A stretch of 38,905 nt of DNA. Origin: Deltaproteobacteria bacterium. Lineage in GTDB: Bacteria > Desulfobacterota > DSM-4660 > Desulfatiglandales > Desulfatiglandaceae. The DNA lies in contig JAFDGR010000009.1 of NCBI GenBank assembly GCA_019309145.1, positions 1-38,905 on the forward strand. The letters run 5' to 3'. Position numbers and translations under genes: made by a program. Of the stretch, positions 18,788-32,129 are shown in pieces. The notes under the pieces were generated by a model. That model did not search any database, was not told the DNA's origin, and saw nothing but the letters and a program-made list of their open reading frames with translations. Numbering within the stretch: position 1 is the stretch's first letter; the number at the start of each line of letters is the position of its first letter.

Positions 18788-20475
18788 GATCCCTGCTCCT
18801 TTTTCCACTCCCGGATAATCCCCGGCGTAATACACAGCTTTATGCGGATATTCTGCCCGGTACGTGCATACCCCCGGATCATGTTGAAAACCTGTTCCTC
18901 AATAACGGATATCTCCAGGGAATCCGGATCCGCACCAATTTTCACCGCCTGATCCCTGAGCACCTCGTTTGCAAAGGACATGGCGTCCCGGGACTGATAC
19001 CTGTAGGGAATTTTCTGATCTATTCCCGCCTCAGGGATGACAAGCGATCCCCTTTCCGTGTCCGCCTGGACCGTGATCTCGGCCGTGACCCTTGCGACAG
19101 CCGCACCAATGGCATTGGCCACCCCGAAGTGTTTCGGGACCCGGTGGGGTAACCCCAGGGCTTCCCCGAGAAAAGGGCCGACCTGGGGTGCGGGCCCGCC
19201 GATCACCACCAATGAATCCGGAACGATTTTCTCTTCCTGCAGGACCTCATGGATGGTATAAACCGGCCTGGAATTGATCCTCGCCAGGAAAGCCTCCGCG
19301 GAATCGGCAATGGAACGCGCCATGGTTTCAAGAATGCGCTGTGCCATGACCTTCGGGGAAAAGCCCATGGAATCCCCCATTTTTTTCATGGCAATGTTTG
19401 CCGCTTCCCGATCGCCTGCCTCCAGGAGACCCAGGGCAACCATTGCATCGGTGGGCGTCGGTACCGTGCCCCCAAACGCCATGGGTGGTCCCTGCCTGCG
19501 CGGGCCCACGTGCAGTGATCCATCCTTGGCCATGGTGACTTCACTATCCCCGCCGATTCCTATGGAATGGGTGAGCAGAGAACGGACAAGGGTTTGATAC
19601 GGCCCGATCCTGATGCCCCTCGGCTCCAACAGGGGAATTCCAGCCAGTACCACGCTCATATCAGTGGTGGTCCCCCCAACATCCAGCACCAGGGCCGTGC
19701 CAGGGCATCCATCCAGGGCCAGGGCCCCCATCACGCTTGCCGCCGGGCCCGACTGCGCAGTTGCGGCCGGCGAATGCAGGGTGGACGCCAGGTCGATGGT
19801 TCCGCCATCCGGTTTCAGGAGGTACCGCGGCGCTTTCAGGGATTGTTCATTCAGGATTCGCATGAGGGCGCTCATAAATGCTTCATGCACGCGGTGGAGG
19901 GCCGCGTTCAGATAAGTGGTCGCGATTCTTCTTGGGAAATTAAGGCTCCCGGACACCTTATGCCCCAGCGAGATGGCGGAAAACCTCTCCTTTAGCAAAC
20001 CGGCAATCTGCAGTTCGTGGGCCGGATTCCTGACCGAAAATTTTCCCGCGATTCCCGCCACTGAGATCCCTTTTTCGAGGATCGCTTTGGCCGCTTCCTC
20101 AACCGCCTCCCTGTCCACCGGCATTGCTTCAAATCCCTGGTGATCCAGGCAACCCCCTACCACGTGAAAGGAGGGACCCACGGAAAACCACTCCGGGTTC
20201 ATGCCGGGACCGGCAGAGACAATCATTCCAGCCGGTTCCAGCTGATCCTGGACAATGGCATTGGTGGCCATGGTGGTGGAAAAAACCATCCTCTTGATCT
20301 TTCCCGGATCAATGGCACCGGTCACCTTTTCAACGGCCGTTCTCAGTGTCTCGAGCAAATCCTCCCCGGTTGGTGTCTTTGTTTCCGCCAGCACACCCTG
20401 GTCATCCAAAAGCACCGCGTCTGTCTGGGTGCCGCCCACATCCAGTCCCAGTATCATAGCATCACCATTCATCAA
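18784..20475 (-). CDS. Hydantoinase/oxoprolinase A-like (HyuA) ASKHA ATPase
   Basis: GLDVGGTQTDAVLLD, FSTTMATNAIVQ, SGPAASVMGA, VLDVGGTTTDMSVV, GIGGDSEV. Confidence 0.9.
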   Translation of the reverse strand: MMNGDAMILGLDVGGTQTDAVLLDDQGVLAETKTPTGEDLLETLRTAVEKVTGAIDPGKIKRMVFSTTMATNAIVQDQLEPAGMIVSAGPGMNPEWFSVGPSFHVVGGCLDHQGFEAMPVDREAVEEAAKAILEKGISVAGIAGKFSVRNPAHELQIAGLLKERFSAISLGHKVSGSLNFPRRIATTYLNAALHRVHEAFMSALMRILNEQSLKAPRYLLKPDGGTIDLASTLHSPAATAQSGPAASVMGALALDGCPGTALVLDVGGTTTDMSVVLAGIPLLEPRGIRIGPYQTLVRSLLTHSIGIGGDSEVTMAKDGSLHVGPRRQGPPMAFGGTVPTPTDAMVALGLLEAGDREAANIAMKKMGDSMGFSPKVMAQRILETMARSIADSAEAFLARINSRPVYTIHEVLQEEKIVPDSLVVIGGPAPQVGPFLGEALGLPHRVPKHFGVANAIGAAVARVTAEITVQADTERGSLVIPEAGIDQKIPYRYQSRDAMSFANEVLRDQAVKIGADPDSLEISVIEEQVFNMIRGYARTGQNIRIKLCITPGIIREWKKEQGS

Positions 20476-20504
20476 ATTGCCCTTTCCTGATCCTTGCCCG
20501 CCCC

Positions 20505-20541
20505 CCTTGTGCCTTATGCCTTATGCCTTATGCCTTATGCC
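20505..20541. repeat. Tandem heptamer (CCTTATG)n
   Basis: CCTTGTG at 20505-20511, then four exact CCTTATG units at 20512-20539. Confidence 0.9.
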
Positions 20542-20755
20542 TGACAACATATTTCTATACCATGAATCCCGTGAAAGACCAAAGGGATATTGTGCACGCT
20601 GGCCTCAAGGTTGAGGGGGCAAAACCTGTCTCACTGGCACCAACATTGCAGTTAATACCATGGCGCAAAAAAGACTTTCAAAGTAAAAACCGTGGTGGTA
20701 GGATCTCGTGCAAGAGGGACACAAAATCAACACAGCGGGAAAGAGGTAGCGGCAG

Positions 20756-22582
20756 ATGAACCAGCGGGAAAATTGGGACCGTGCCTTCCCGGCAAAAGAA
20801 ATTTGCCGGCTCTTACTGGACAGAGGAATCATCACCCCCGGACAACACAAGGAAATTCTCGGGAAACACGCAAGCGTCCGGCGGAAGATCGAAACGAGCC
20901 AACAGCCTCGACAGTCTCCTGACTCAAAGACGCCCATTCCGCGTACCCCCGTCACCATCGTCGATGTGATCACCTCCCTCAATCTCGAGAGAGCTGATGA
21001 TCCGGGACGTCCCCTGGACGAGGATTTCATCGTGCAAATCCTTGCCGATCACTGGAATATCCCGTACCAGAAAATTGATCCCCTGGAACTGGATCTCAAC
21101 CTGGTAACGGGAACCATTCCTCACTCCTTCGCCATCAAACATCTCGTCCTCCCCATCGACGTGAAAAACGGCTGTCTCACCGTGGCGACCCCCAATCCCT
21201 TCAACGTGGAAGTTATTGAAGATATCGGCCGCGTCAGCCACATGAAGGTCCGCGTGGTGGTCAGTTCCAAGACCGACATCCTGCGGCTTATTAACGAATT
21301 CTTCGGTTTCAAGCGTTCCATTGCCGGGGCGGAACACCAGTTCTCCGGCCTGCCGGTAGATCTGGGAAACCTGGAACAATACGTCAAGTTGAAATCTTCC
21401 GAGGAACTGCCTTCCGATGATCAGCACATCGTCAATGCCGTCAACCACCTCCTCAATTACGCCTTTGATCAACGGGCGAGTGACGTGCACCTGGAACCGA
21501 AGCGGGATTCCAGCATCGTCAGGATGCGTATCGACGGGGTCCTCCACACCGTGTATAAACTCCCGAAAAATGTCCATTCAGCCATGGTGAGCCGCATCAA
21601 GAATCTTTCACGACTCGATATGGCTGAGAAAAGACGGCCCCAGGACGGCAGGATAAAGACGGCCAGGAAAGGGCTCGAGGCGGAGATCCGGGTATCCACG
21701 GTCCCGGTGGCGTTCGGTGAAAAGATCGTAATGCGGATCATGGATCCCGACATCCTCTTCCAGGACATGGCAGGCCTCGGTTTCACCGAGGGGGATCTTG
21801 CCCGATTCCAGCGGTTCATCGGCATGCCGCATGGTATTGTGCTTGTCTGCGGACCCACTGGAAGCGGGAAATCCACAACCCTGTATTCGGCCATGCGGTA
21901 TCTTTCATCTCCTGAAATCAACATCACCACAGTGGAAGACCCCATCGAGATGGTCCACGAAGACTTCAACCAGATCGCGGTGCAACCGGTGGTAGGCATT
22001 ACCTTTTCCACCATTCTCAGGAATATCCTCCGGCAGGACCCGGATATTATCATGATCGGTGAAATGAGGGACCTTGAAACGGCCCAGAATGCCGTTCAGG
22101 CAGCCCTCACCGGTCACCTGGTCCTTTCCACGCTCCACACCAACGACGCGCCGTCCGCCATTACCCGCCTTCTGGATCTCGGGATTCCATCCTTTCTGAT
22201 TCAGGCGACCCTCGTCGGGGTACTCTCCCAGCGTCTTGTGCGCAAGATCTGCCCCCATTGCAAAGAATCTTTCCCGGTTGATCCGGTCAAGTTGACGGCT
22301 ATGGGCCTGGACCTGGGCGAAGAGGACGTTACCGAACTCTGGCGGGGAAAGGGTTGTATCAAGTGCAGGGGAACCGGGTATCTCGGAAGGACCGCTGTTT
22401 TTGAGGTACTTCCCCTCAGCGAGGCCTTCAAGCAGCTCCTGGCCCAGGAGGTCCGCCTGGAAGAGTTGACCCGGTTGGCAGAGGCCGAAGGCATGGTCCG
22501 CCTCCGGGAAAATGCCGTCAGAAAAATGCTGGACGGGGTAACCACCTACCAGGAAGTCCTCCGGGTGACCTGGAATCAATGA
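20756..22582 (+). CDS. GspE/PilB-type secretion or pilus assembly ATPase
   Basis: Walker A GPTGSGKST; ASDVHLEP; Asp box RQDPDIIMIGEMRD; Zn motif CPHC...CIKC; MshEN-like N-terminus. Confidence 0.93.
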   Translation: MNQRENWDRAFPAKEICRLLLDRGIITPGQHKEILGKHASVRRKIETSQQPRQSPDSKTPIPRTPVTIVDVITSLNLERADDPGRPLDEDFIVQILADHWNIPYQKIDPLELDLNLVTGTIPHSFAIKHLVLPIDVKNGCLTVATPNPFNVEVIEDIGRVSHMKVRVVVSSKTDILRLINEFFGFKRSIAGAEHQFSGLPVDLGNLEQYVKLKSSEELPSDDQHIVNAVNHLLNYAFDQRASDVHLEPKRDSSIVRMRIDGVLHTVYKLPKNVHSAMVSRIKNLSRLDMAEKRRPQDGRIKTARKGLEAEIRVSTVPVAFGEKIVMRIMDPDILFQDMAGLGFTEGDLARFQRFIGMPHGIVLVCGPTGSGKSTTLYSAMRYLSSPEINITTVEDPIEMVHEDFNQIAVQPVVGITFSTILRNILRQDPDIIMIGEMRDLETAQNAVQAALTGHLVLSTLHTNDAPSAITRLLDLGIPSFLIQATLVGVLSQRLVRKICPHCKESFPVDPVKLTAMGLDLGEEDVTELWRGKGCIKCRGTGYLGRTAVFEVLPLSEAFKQLLAQEVRLEELTRLAEAEGMVRLRENAVRKMLDGVTTYQEVLRVTWNQ

Positions 22583-22598
22583 ATAAAGGCATAGAAGC

Positions 22599-24284
22599 AT
22601 GCTGACCCGACTGACCATATCCAATTTTGCAATCATCAAACGCCTGGACATTTCCTTCCAGCCCGGTCTCAACATCCTTTCCGGCGAGACCGGCGCGGGA
22701 AAATCCATCATCATTAATGCCATGAACCTCATCCTGGGCGGCCGTGCCTCCGGAGACCTCATTCGCACCGGTTGCGAGGAAGCCATGGTAGAGGCGCTCT
22801 TTTCCATCCCCTCATCCGGGCATCTCACTGCACTGCTCCAGGACCTTGCCATCCCTTTTGACGGTGATCTGCTGATACGGCGTTCACTCCACCGGGAGGG
22901 TCGAAACAGGATATCCATCAACGGGACCATAGCCACCCTCCAGATGCTTTCCTCCTTGGGGGACCACCTGATCAGCATTTCCGGCCAGCATGAACATCAG
23001 CGCCTCCTTCGCCAGGACCATCACCTCTCCATCCTCGATGAATTCGGGGGGCTGGTCCCTGCCAGGGAAGCGTTTGCCGGCCTTTTCAACCAGTATCAAT
23101 CCCTGCGTGAACAACTCCAGGTACTGGAAAGACAAATCGCTGAAATGAAGGATAAACAGGAGCTCGCGCGCTTTCAAAGGGAGGAGATTGACGGCGCCCG
23201 GATAGAGGAGCATGAAGATGAAACCCTGTCAAAGGAAAAAATGCGCCTTGAACATGCTGAACAACTCCTCACCACCGTCTCAGAAACCTACCAGGAACTC
23301 TACGAAAATGACCGTTCCCTGCTCTCCGCGCTTTTTGATTGTGCAAAAAAACTGGAAAAAGCCGCCCGGATAGATGACCGCCTTGGAGATATTGCCCGCA
23401 CGATTGCTGAAAGCCGGGTGGTCCTGGAAGAGGCCGCCATATCTTTACGGGAGATCCAGGGGACCATTGAAATGGATCCTCAGCGGCTCGAAGCGGTCCA
23501 GGAAAGGCTGGAGATCCTCACCCGCCTCAAGCGAAAATACGGACCCTCCCTCCCCGATGTCCTTGCGTTTCGGCAAAAGATAGCAACAGTGATGGACGAG
23601 CAACATGAAAAGACTGAGAGGAAACGCGAACTGCAATCCCGCCTTTCTTCCCTGGGAGAGGAACTCCTCGAAGCGGCATACCGCCTTTCAGACAGGAGGA
23701 AGCAGGCCGCCCGGCGCCTCGAAAAAGCAGTGGAAAAGGAACTCCATGACCTCAACATGCCCAACACGCGTTTTCGAGTCGCGTTTCTTCCCCAAGAGGA
23801 ACAGGCCCCGGACACCCGGGAGGCCCTTTCCATGCTCCGAAGCGAGGGGATTGATCAGGTGGAATTTCTGCTTGCACCGAATGTGGGAGAAGCCCTCAAA
23901 CCGCTCGCGAAAATAGCCTCGGGCGGGGAGCTTTCCCGTATCATGCTGGCACTGAAAAGCATCCTGGCAAGGAGCGCATCTGTAGAATCGGTCATCTTCG
24001 ACGAAGTGGATGCCGGGATCGGGGGGGCCACAGCGGAGGTGGTGGGAGAAAAACTGGTGGCGCTCGCCCGCTTTCATCAGATCCTGTGCATCACGCACTT
24101 GCCGCAGATAGCCAGCAAGGCCCATACCCACTACCAGGTCAGGAAAAACGTGGTAGACGGCAGGACGGAAAGCTCCATCCTGGAGCTTGGCGAGCAAGAA
24201 CGCGTCGAAGAAATAGCCCGGCTCCTCGCAGGTCGCAAGGTCACTCCACAGGCCCTGGCCCATGCCCGGGAAATGGTGGGATAA
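22599..24284 (+). CDS. recN: DNA repair protein RecN
   Basis: MLTRLTISNFAIIKRLDISFQPGLNILSGETGAGKSI; coiled-coil middle; SGGELSRIMLALK; FDEVDAGIGG. Confidence 0.96.
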   Translation: MLTRLTISNFAIIKRLDISFQPGLNILSGETGAGKSIIINAMNLILGGRASGDLIRTGCEEAMVEALFSIPSSGHLTALLQDLAIPFDGDLLIRRSLHREGRNRISINGTIATLQMLSSLGDHLISISGQHEHQRLLRQDHHLSILDEFGGLVPAREAFAGLFNQYQSLREQLQVLERQIAEMKDKQELARFQREEIDGARIEEHEDETLSKEKMRLEHAEQLLTTVSETYQELYENDRSLLSALFDCAKKLEKAARIDDRLGDIARTIAESRVVLEEAAISLREIQGTIEMDPQRLEAVQERLEILTRLKRKYGPSLPDVLAFRQKIATVMDEQHEKTERKRELQSRLSSLGEELLEAAYRLSDRRKQAARRLEKAVEKELHDLNMPNTRFRVAFLPQEEQAPDTREALSMLRSEGIDQVEFLLAPNVGEALKPLAKIASGGELSRIMLALKSILARSASVESVIFDEVDAGIGGATAEVVGEKLVALARFHQILCITHLPQIASKAHTHYQVRKNVVDGRTESSILELGEQERVEEIARLLAGRKVTPQALAHAREMVG

Positions 24285-24292
24285 TGGATCGG

Positions 24293-25189
24293 CTAGTGCT
24301 TGAGGAGGATCACCTGGCCGATGGTGAAAGCCCCCCCGGAAAGCGGCCGTGCCACCGCCTCATGGTCATCCACTGAAACGATCTCTATCTCTCCCACTCT
24401 CTGGCTGCGCACAGGATAGGGACGGCCACTCATGGAATTGATCCACTTTTCGTAAGAAAATACCTGGAACACATCTCCTTTCTTTATCCCCACGTCACGC
24501 CCGCCGTTAACCCTGATGGCCTTGTCTTCTGCTGAAAGCACCTTTCCGATCCAGGGTATCCCCTCAAGGACTTCTGTGATAGCTGATACCTGCTTTTTCA
24601 GAATCTCCGGCAGGTGATCCTTGATGAGCTCCGCCATGAATTCCTTGTCGTTATCGGCGTACTCTTCTTCAGAGCCTGAAAATTTCCTGGTTTCCAGCCG
24701 CGTAAACAGGACCGCGCCGGTGCTCACGTCGATGAGATTCACCACCACGGAAATCTCATAGAAACGGGTGTTCTTCCGAAACGGCCAGATGCCGGTTCGC
24801 TTCATGGTCACATCGACCGGGTTAAGCACCCCGGTGATCAGGATGTTCAGTCCGCGTTCCTCTGCTTTCCGGATAAAATTTTTGGGAGTAACAATCCCGA
24901 ACCGGGGAGATTTCATATTATCCGGCATGGAGAGCCCAAAGGGCTTCTCGTCCAGGATGACAAAGGGGATCTTGCGTATCTTTGAGATGAACTCGGCGGT
25001 AAATGCATTCCCCAGGTTACCGCCCAGGTGTGTCTCGTCCAGAAACGGGATCACTTTTATCCGCTTGGCGAGCAGAGGCTCGCTGCTGCGAATCCTTTTC
25101 AACAGGGAATGTGTAGAGCTACAGCCCCAAAAAGCGCCCAATGTGATCAGGAGTATAAGTCCGACAATCCTCAAAAGTCTCTTTTTCAT
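24293..25189 (-). CDS. Putative lipoprotein, CsgG/FlgT-like
   Basis: N-terminal MKKRLLRIVGLILLITLGAFWGCSS lipobox-like; C-terminus like FlgT/SH3-type (VNGGRDVGIKKGDVFQVF). Confidence 0.6.
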   Translation of the reverse strand: MKKRLLRIVGLILLITLGAFWGCSSTHSLLKRIRSSEPLLAKRIKVIPFLDETHLGGNLGNAFTAEFISKIRKIPFVILDEKPFGLSMPDNMKSPRFGIVTPKNFIRKAEERGLNILITGVLNPVDVTMKRTGIWPFRKNTRFYEISVVVNLIDVSTGAVLFTRLETRKFSGSEEEYADNDKEFMAELIKDHLPEILKKQVSAITEVLEGIPWIGKVLSAEDKAIRVNGGRDVGIKKGDVFQVFSYEKWINSMSGRPYPVRSQRVGEIEIVSVDDHEAVARPLSGGAFTIGQVILLKH

Positions 25190-25218
25190 TCTCTCCCTTT
25201 CTTCCGAGAAGCCTCTGC

Positions 25219-28551
<3,333 letters not shown>

Positions 28552-28562
<11 letters not shown>

Positions 28563-29358
28563 TGGTTTCTTCCTCTCCTATTACATCCTGATGCATGGAC
28601 AGGATCAGATCCAGGAAGAGTTCCGCACCCTCCCTGGTGACCTTCTTCACGGTGGGACTGGAAAATCCCGTGTGCCATCGCAGGTCAAACAGCTCATCTG
28701 AAACAACGAGCATGCCGGAGAGCGCCACGGAACGGAAAAGCGCCACGTGCATCAGTGCCGACATCTCCATTTCCACGCCCAGCACCCCTGCCCGGCTGTA
28801 CTGTTCCACTTTGGCCGGTGTTTCACGATAGGGGGCATCCGTGGTCCATACGGCCCCGGCCCGGGATTCCACCGGCAATCCCTTTACGGCCTGCACAAGA
28901 AGCTCCGTCAGATCCTGATCCGGTTCAACCGGGCTCTTCCCAACGGGATAGTGGCCCGATGTCCCTTCCTCAGATACGGCGGACGTTGGAATGACCACGT
29001 CACCTATCCGCAGGAAACGCTGAAGAGACCCACACCACCCCAGGACCCAGAACCGCTTTGCCCCCAGCACGATCAGCTTCTCCATGGCAAGCACGGTCTG
29101 AGGAGCCCCCAGAAACGGGCCTGCGAAGCTTACGCGTTCGCCCATCGGGCCTTCCGGCCGGTACAGGTGCGAGAGTGCCATATCATGCACCGGCAGTCTT
29201 TCTCCTTGGGTTTTTTGTACCAGGAAGCGCACGGCATCAGGGACCATGGCCAACACCACATCGGGCCCAAGAAGGGGGTCATGTCTTCCTCTCCGGGGGA
29301 AAATGATCCCTTCTTCCCTCGTTATTTCCCTGCCCGGGCCTGCTGTCCTGTTTTCCAT
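28552..29358 (-). CDS. Nucleoside phosphorylase family protein
   Basis: LGAKRFWVLGWCGSLQRFLRIGDVVIPTSAV and GVEMEMSALMHVA motifs of the PNP/UDP phosphorylase family. Confidence 0.85.
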
Positions 29359-29638
29359 GCATCCATCCTCCACCTTTGCCCCAACCATGGAATACTAAAA
29401 GGTATGGCCAGTATTGGCAACCATAAATTTGACATTTTCCAACGAAATCATGGCTCCCTGCGCAGTCAAACGGCCTATTCCTGTTCGCCTGCTCTTTATA
29501 CAAAATCCTCCGGCACATTTCTCCCCAATAATCTGCTGAACCCTTTTCCAACTCCTCTGAAAGATTTTTATGGAAAAAATACAACGCTGTGATAAAATAA
29601 CGAAAAAGAGACGCACCGGGAGATGGCCGGGTTTTTCA

Positions 29639-29668
29639 TTGACATAATTGATTTTAATGAATAATAAT
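29639..29668 (+). promoter_or_regulatory. Candidate sigma70 promoter for ffh
   Basis: TTGACA 29639-29644, 18-nt spacer, AATAAT 29663-29668. Confidence 0.5.
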
Positions 29669-29694
29669 AGTCGTTTTCGTTTTGAGAGCCAGTG

Positions 29695-31020
29695 ATGTTT
29701 GAAAACCTGACCGAAAAATTCAATCGCGTCTTCAAGAAGGTAACCGGCAGGGGAAAGCTTACAGAGGCCAATGTCCAGGATGCTCTCAAGGAAGTACGCC
29801 TGGCGCTGCTGGAAGCGGATGTCAATTACAAGGTCGTCAAAAGGCTCGTTGAAGACATTAAAATCCGCGCCATCGGCCAGGAGGTCCTCGATAGTCTGAC
29901 CCCCGGCCAGCAGCTGATCAAAATCGTCAACGAGGAGTTGTCGCGTTTGATGGGGGGGGAACGGCGGGACCTGGACCTGACCGGCAAGACCCCCCATATC
30001 ATCATGCTGGTAGGGCTTCAGGGCTCCGGGAAGACCACCACGGCCGCGAAGCTCGCTTATTATTTGCGGAAACAGGGCCGGCACCCCTACCTGGTACCGG
30101 CTGATATTTACCGGCCGGCGGCCATCGAGCAACTGAGAAAGCTCGGTTCTCAAATAGACGTGCCGGTTTATCCCTCAAGCCCTGCACAAAAACCCGAGCA
30201 CATCTGTGTTGATGCGCTGTCAAGGGCGGGAAGGGAGAACTGCGACCTCCTGGTTTTTGACACAGCAGGGCGCCTCCACATTGATGAAACGCTCATGGCG
30301 GAGCTGCAGCGGATCAGGGAAAAGACGAACCCCCAGGAAATCCTGCTCGTGGCAGATGCCATGACCGGGCAGGACGCGGTCAATGTGGCCGGGCACTTTA
30401 ACGACGCCCTTTCCATAACCGGCGTTATCCTTTCCAAGATGGAAGGGGATGCCCGGGGTGGAGCGGCCCTTTCCATCAGGGCGGTGGTCGAGAAGCCCAT
30501 AAAATTTGTGGGCGTGGGTGAAAAGCTCGATGCCCTTGAGCCTTTCTTCCCGGACAGGATGGCCTCCAGGATCCTGGGGATGGGTGATGTCCTTTCCCTG
30601 ATTGAGAAGGCCCAGGCCCAATTTGATGAGAAGGAAGCCGTAAAGCTCGAAAAAAAGATCAAAAAACGGGAATTCGACCTGGATGATTTCTCCGCGCAGT
30701 TAAAACAGGTCAAAAAGCTTGGCTCGCTCGAACAGATCCTGGGCATGCTTCCCGGCATGGGACAGATGAAAAAGCTCAAGCAGCTCAAGCCCGACGAGAA
30801 GGAACTGGTGAAGATCGAAGCGATCATCAGTTCAATGACCAGGCAGGAGCGGAAAAATTACAAGATGATTAACGGCAGCAGAAGGAAAAGAATCGCGAAA
30901 GGAAGCGGTACCTCTCTGCAGGACGTGAATCGCCTGTTGAAGAATTTTGCACAATCAAAAAAGATGATGGAGCGGCTGACCAGGAAGGGTCTTCATGATG
31001 TGGGTGCTCTTTTTGGCTAG
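29695..31020 (+). CDS. ffh: Signal recognition particle protein Ffh
   Basis: MFENLTEKFNRVFKKVTGRGKLTEANV; GLQGSGKTTTAAKLA; C-terminal M domain (ILGMLPGMGQMK). Confidence 0.97.
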   Translation: MFENLTEKFNRVFKKVTGRGKLTEANVQDALKEVRLALLEADVNYKVVKRLVEDIKIRAIGQEVLDSLTPGQQLIKIVNEELSRLMGGERRDLDLTGKTPHIIMLVGLQGSGKTTTAAKLAYYLRKQGRHPYLVPADIYRPAAIEQLRKLGSQIDVPVYPSSPAQKPEHICVDALSRAGRENCDLLVFDTAGRLHIDETLMAELQRIREKTNPQEILLVADAMTGQDAVNVAGHFNDALSITGVILSKMEGDARGGAALSIRAVVEKPIKFVGVGEKLDALEPFFPDRMASRILGMGDVLSLIEKAQAQFDEKEAVKLEKKIKKREFDLDDFSAQLKQVKKLGSLEQILGMLPGMGQMKKLKQLKPDEKELVKIEAIISSMTRQERKNYKMINGSRRKRIAKGSGTSLQDVNRLLKNFAQSKKMMERLTRKGLHDVGALFG

Positions 31021-31057
31021 TCAGAACTAATAACACTACAGGGGGTGATACTGGTAT

Positions 31058-31321
31058 ATGGCGGTGAGAATCAGATTGACAAGGATGGGCGCAAAGAAAA
31101 AGCCCTTTTACCGGTTGGTGGCAGCTGACTCGGAAGCCCCGCGGGACGGGAAGTTTCTGGATATTCTCGGCTATTACGATCCGAAAGCCGACCCGGCGAT
31201 AATTAAAATTCAGGAGGATAAAGTCCGTTACTGGCTGGAAAAGGGCGCGGGAATGACGGAATCAGTCAGATCAATCTTAAAGAAGCAAGGGTTCACAAAG
31301 TCTCCTTCAGCGGCAAATTGA
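31058..31321 (+). CDS. rpsP: 30S ribosomal protein S16
   Basis: MAVRIRLTRMGAKKKPFYRLVAADSEAPRDGKFLDILGYYDP. Confidence 0.97.
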   Translation: MAVRIRLTRMGAKKKPFYRLVAADSEAPRDGKFLDILGYYDPKADPAIIKIQEDKVRYWLEKGAGMTESVRSILKKQGFTKSPSAAN

Positions 31322-31359
31322 GGTGGTGCGGATGAACTCAAACATGGAGGTGAGTCGAG

Positions 31360-31590
31360 ATGAAGGACTTGATTTCCTACATAGCAAAAGCGCTGGTGGA
31401 CAAACCAGAAGATGTGGTTGTCACTGAGATAGAGGGAGAGCAAACCTCTGTGATTGAGCTAAAGGTAGCCAAGGAAGACCTGGGGAAAGTCATCGGAAAA
31501 CAGGGCCGCACGGCGCGGGCCATGAGGACGATCCTCAGCGCGGCTTCCACAAAGATTAACAAGCGGTCGGTTTTGGAAATCATTGAATAG
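31360..31590 (+). CDS. khpA: KH-domain RNA-binding protein KhpA
   Basis: [30 protein letters not shown]; position between rpsP and rimM. Confidence 0.93.
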   Translation: MKDLISYIAKALVDKPEDVVVTEIEGEQTSVIELKVAKEDLGKVIGKQGRTARAMRTILSAASTKINKRSVLEIIE

Positions 31591-31592
31591 GC

Positions 31593-32129
31593 TTGCCCCG
31601 AAATCCAGATCATAGCCTGCTCCCGGTGGGAAAGGTTCTCCGGCCCCATGGGCTGCGCGGCCAGTTGAAAATTTCCGCGTACGCGCGGTCGGATGCGACC
31701 TTCCTGCGCGCCGACACCATTTTTCTGAGGGATCGAACGGGAAAACTGACGGAATTCACCATCGCTTCCGCAAGGTCCATGAAGTCCGGATATATTGTTG
31801 AACTCGAGGAACTCTCTTCCCTGACTGATGCTGAACGATACCGGGATGCGGATATCCTGGTCAGAAAAAACGCATTGCCACGGAAAGAGGAGGATGAATA
31901 TTTCTGGTACGAACTTCTTGGACTTGACGTGTTCCTGGAATCGGGGGAATACCTGGGTCCCATCAGTGATATCATTGCCACGGGCAGCAATGATATCTAT
32001 GTGATCAAGCGGGGAAAAAGCGAGTTGCTCATCCCCGGCACCCATGAGATCATCAAAAACATTGATCTGGAACGGGGAAAGATGATGATTCACCCCATAG
32101 ATGGCCTCCTGGATCTTCATGAGATATGA
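31593..32129 (+). CDS. rimM: Ribosome maturation factor RimM
   Basis: [18 protein letters not shown]...; PRC-barrel C-terminus. Confidence 0.93.
   Translation: MPRNPDHSLLPVGKVLRPHGLRGQLKISAYARSDATFLRADTIFLRDRTGKLTEFTIASARSMKSGYIVELEELSSLTDAERYRDADILVRKNALPRKEEDEYFWYELLGLDVFLESGEYLGPISDIIATGSNDIYVIKRGKSELLIPGTHEIIKNIDLERGKMMIHPIDGLLDLHEI

Noticed and set aside
21905-22978. 357-aa minus-strand ORF
   Set aside because: Antisense to the gspE/recN junction, both convincingly coding on the plus strand.
29395-30153. 252-aa minus-strand ORF
   Set aside because: Largely antisense to ffh and its promoter region; no family-like motif.
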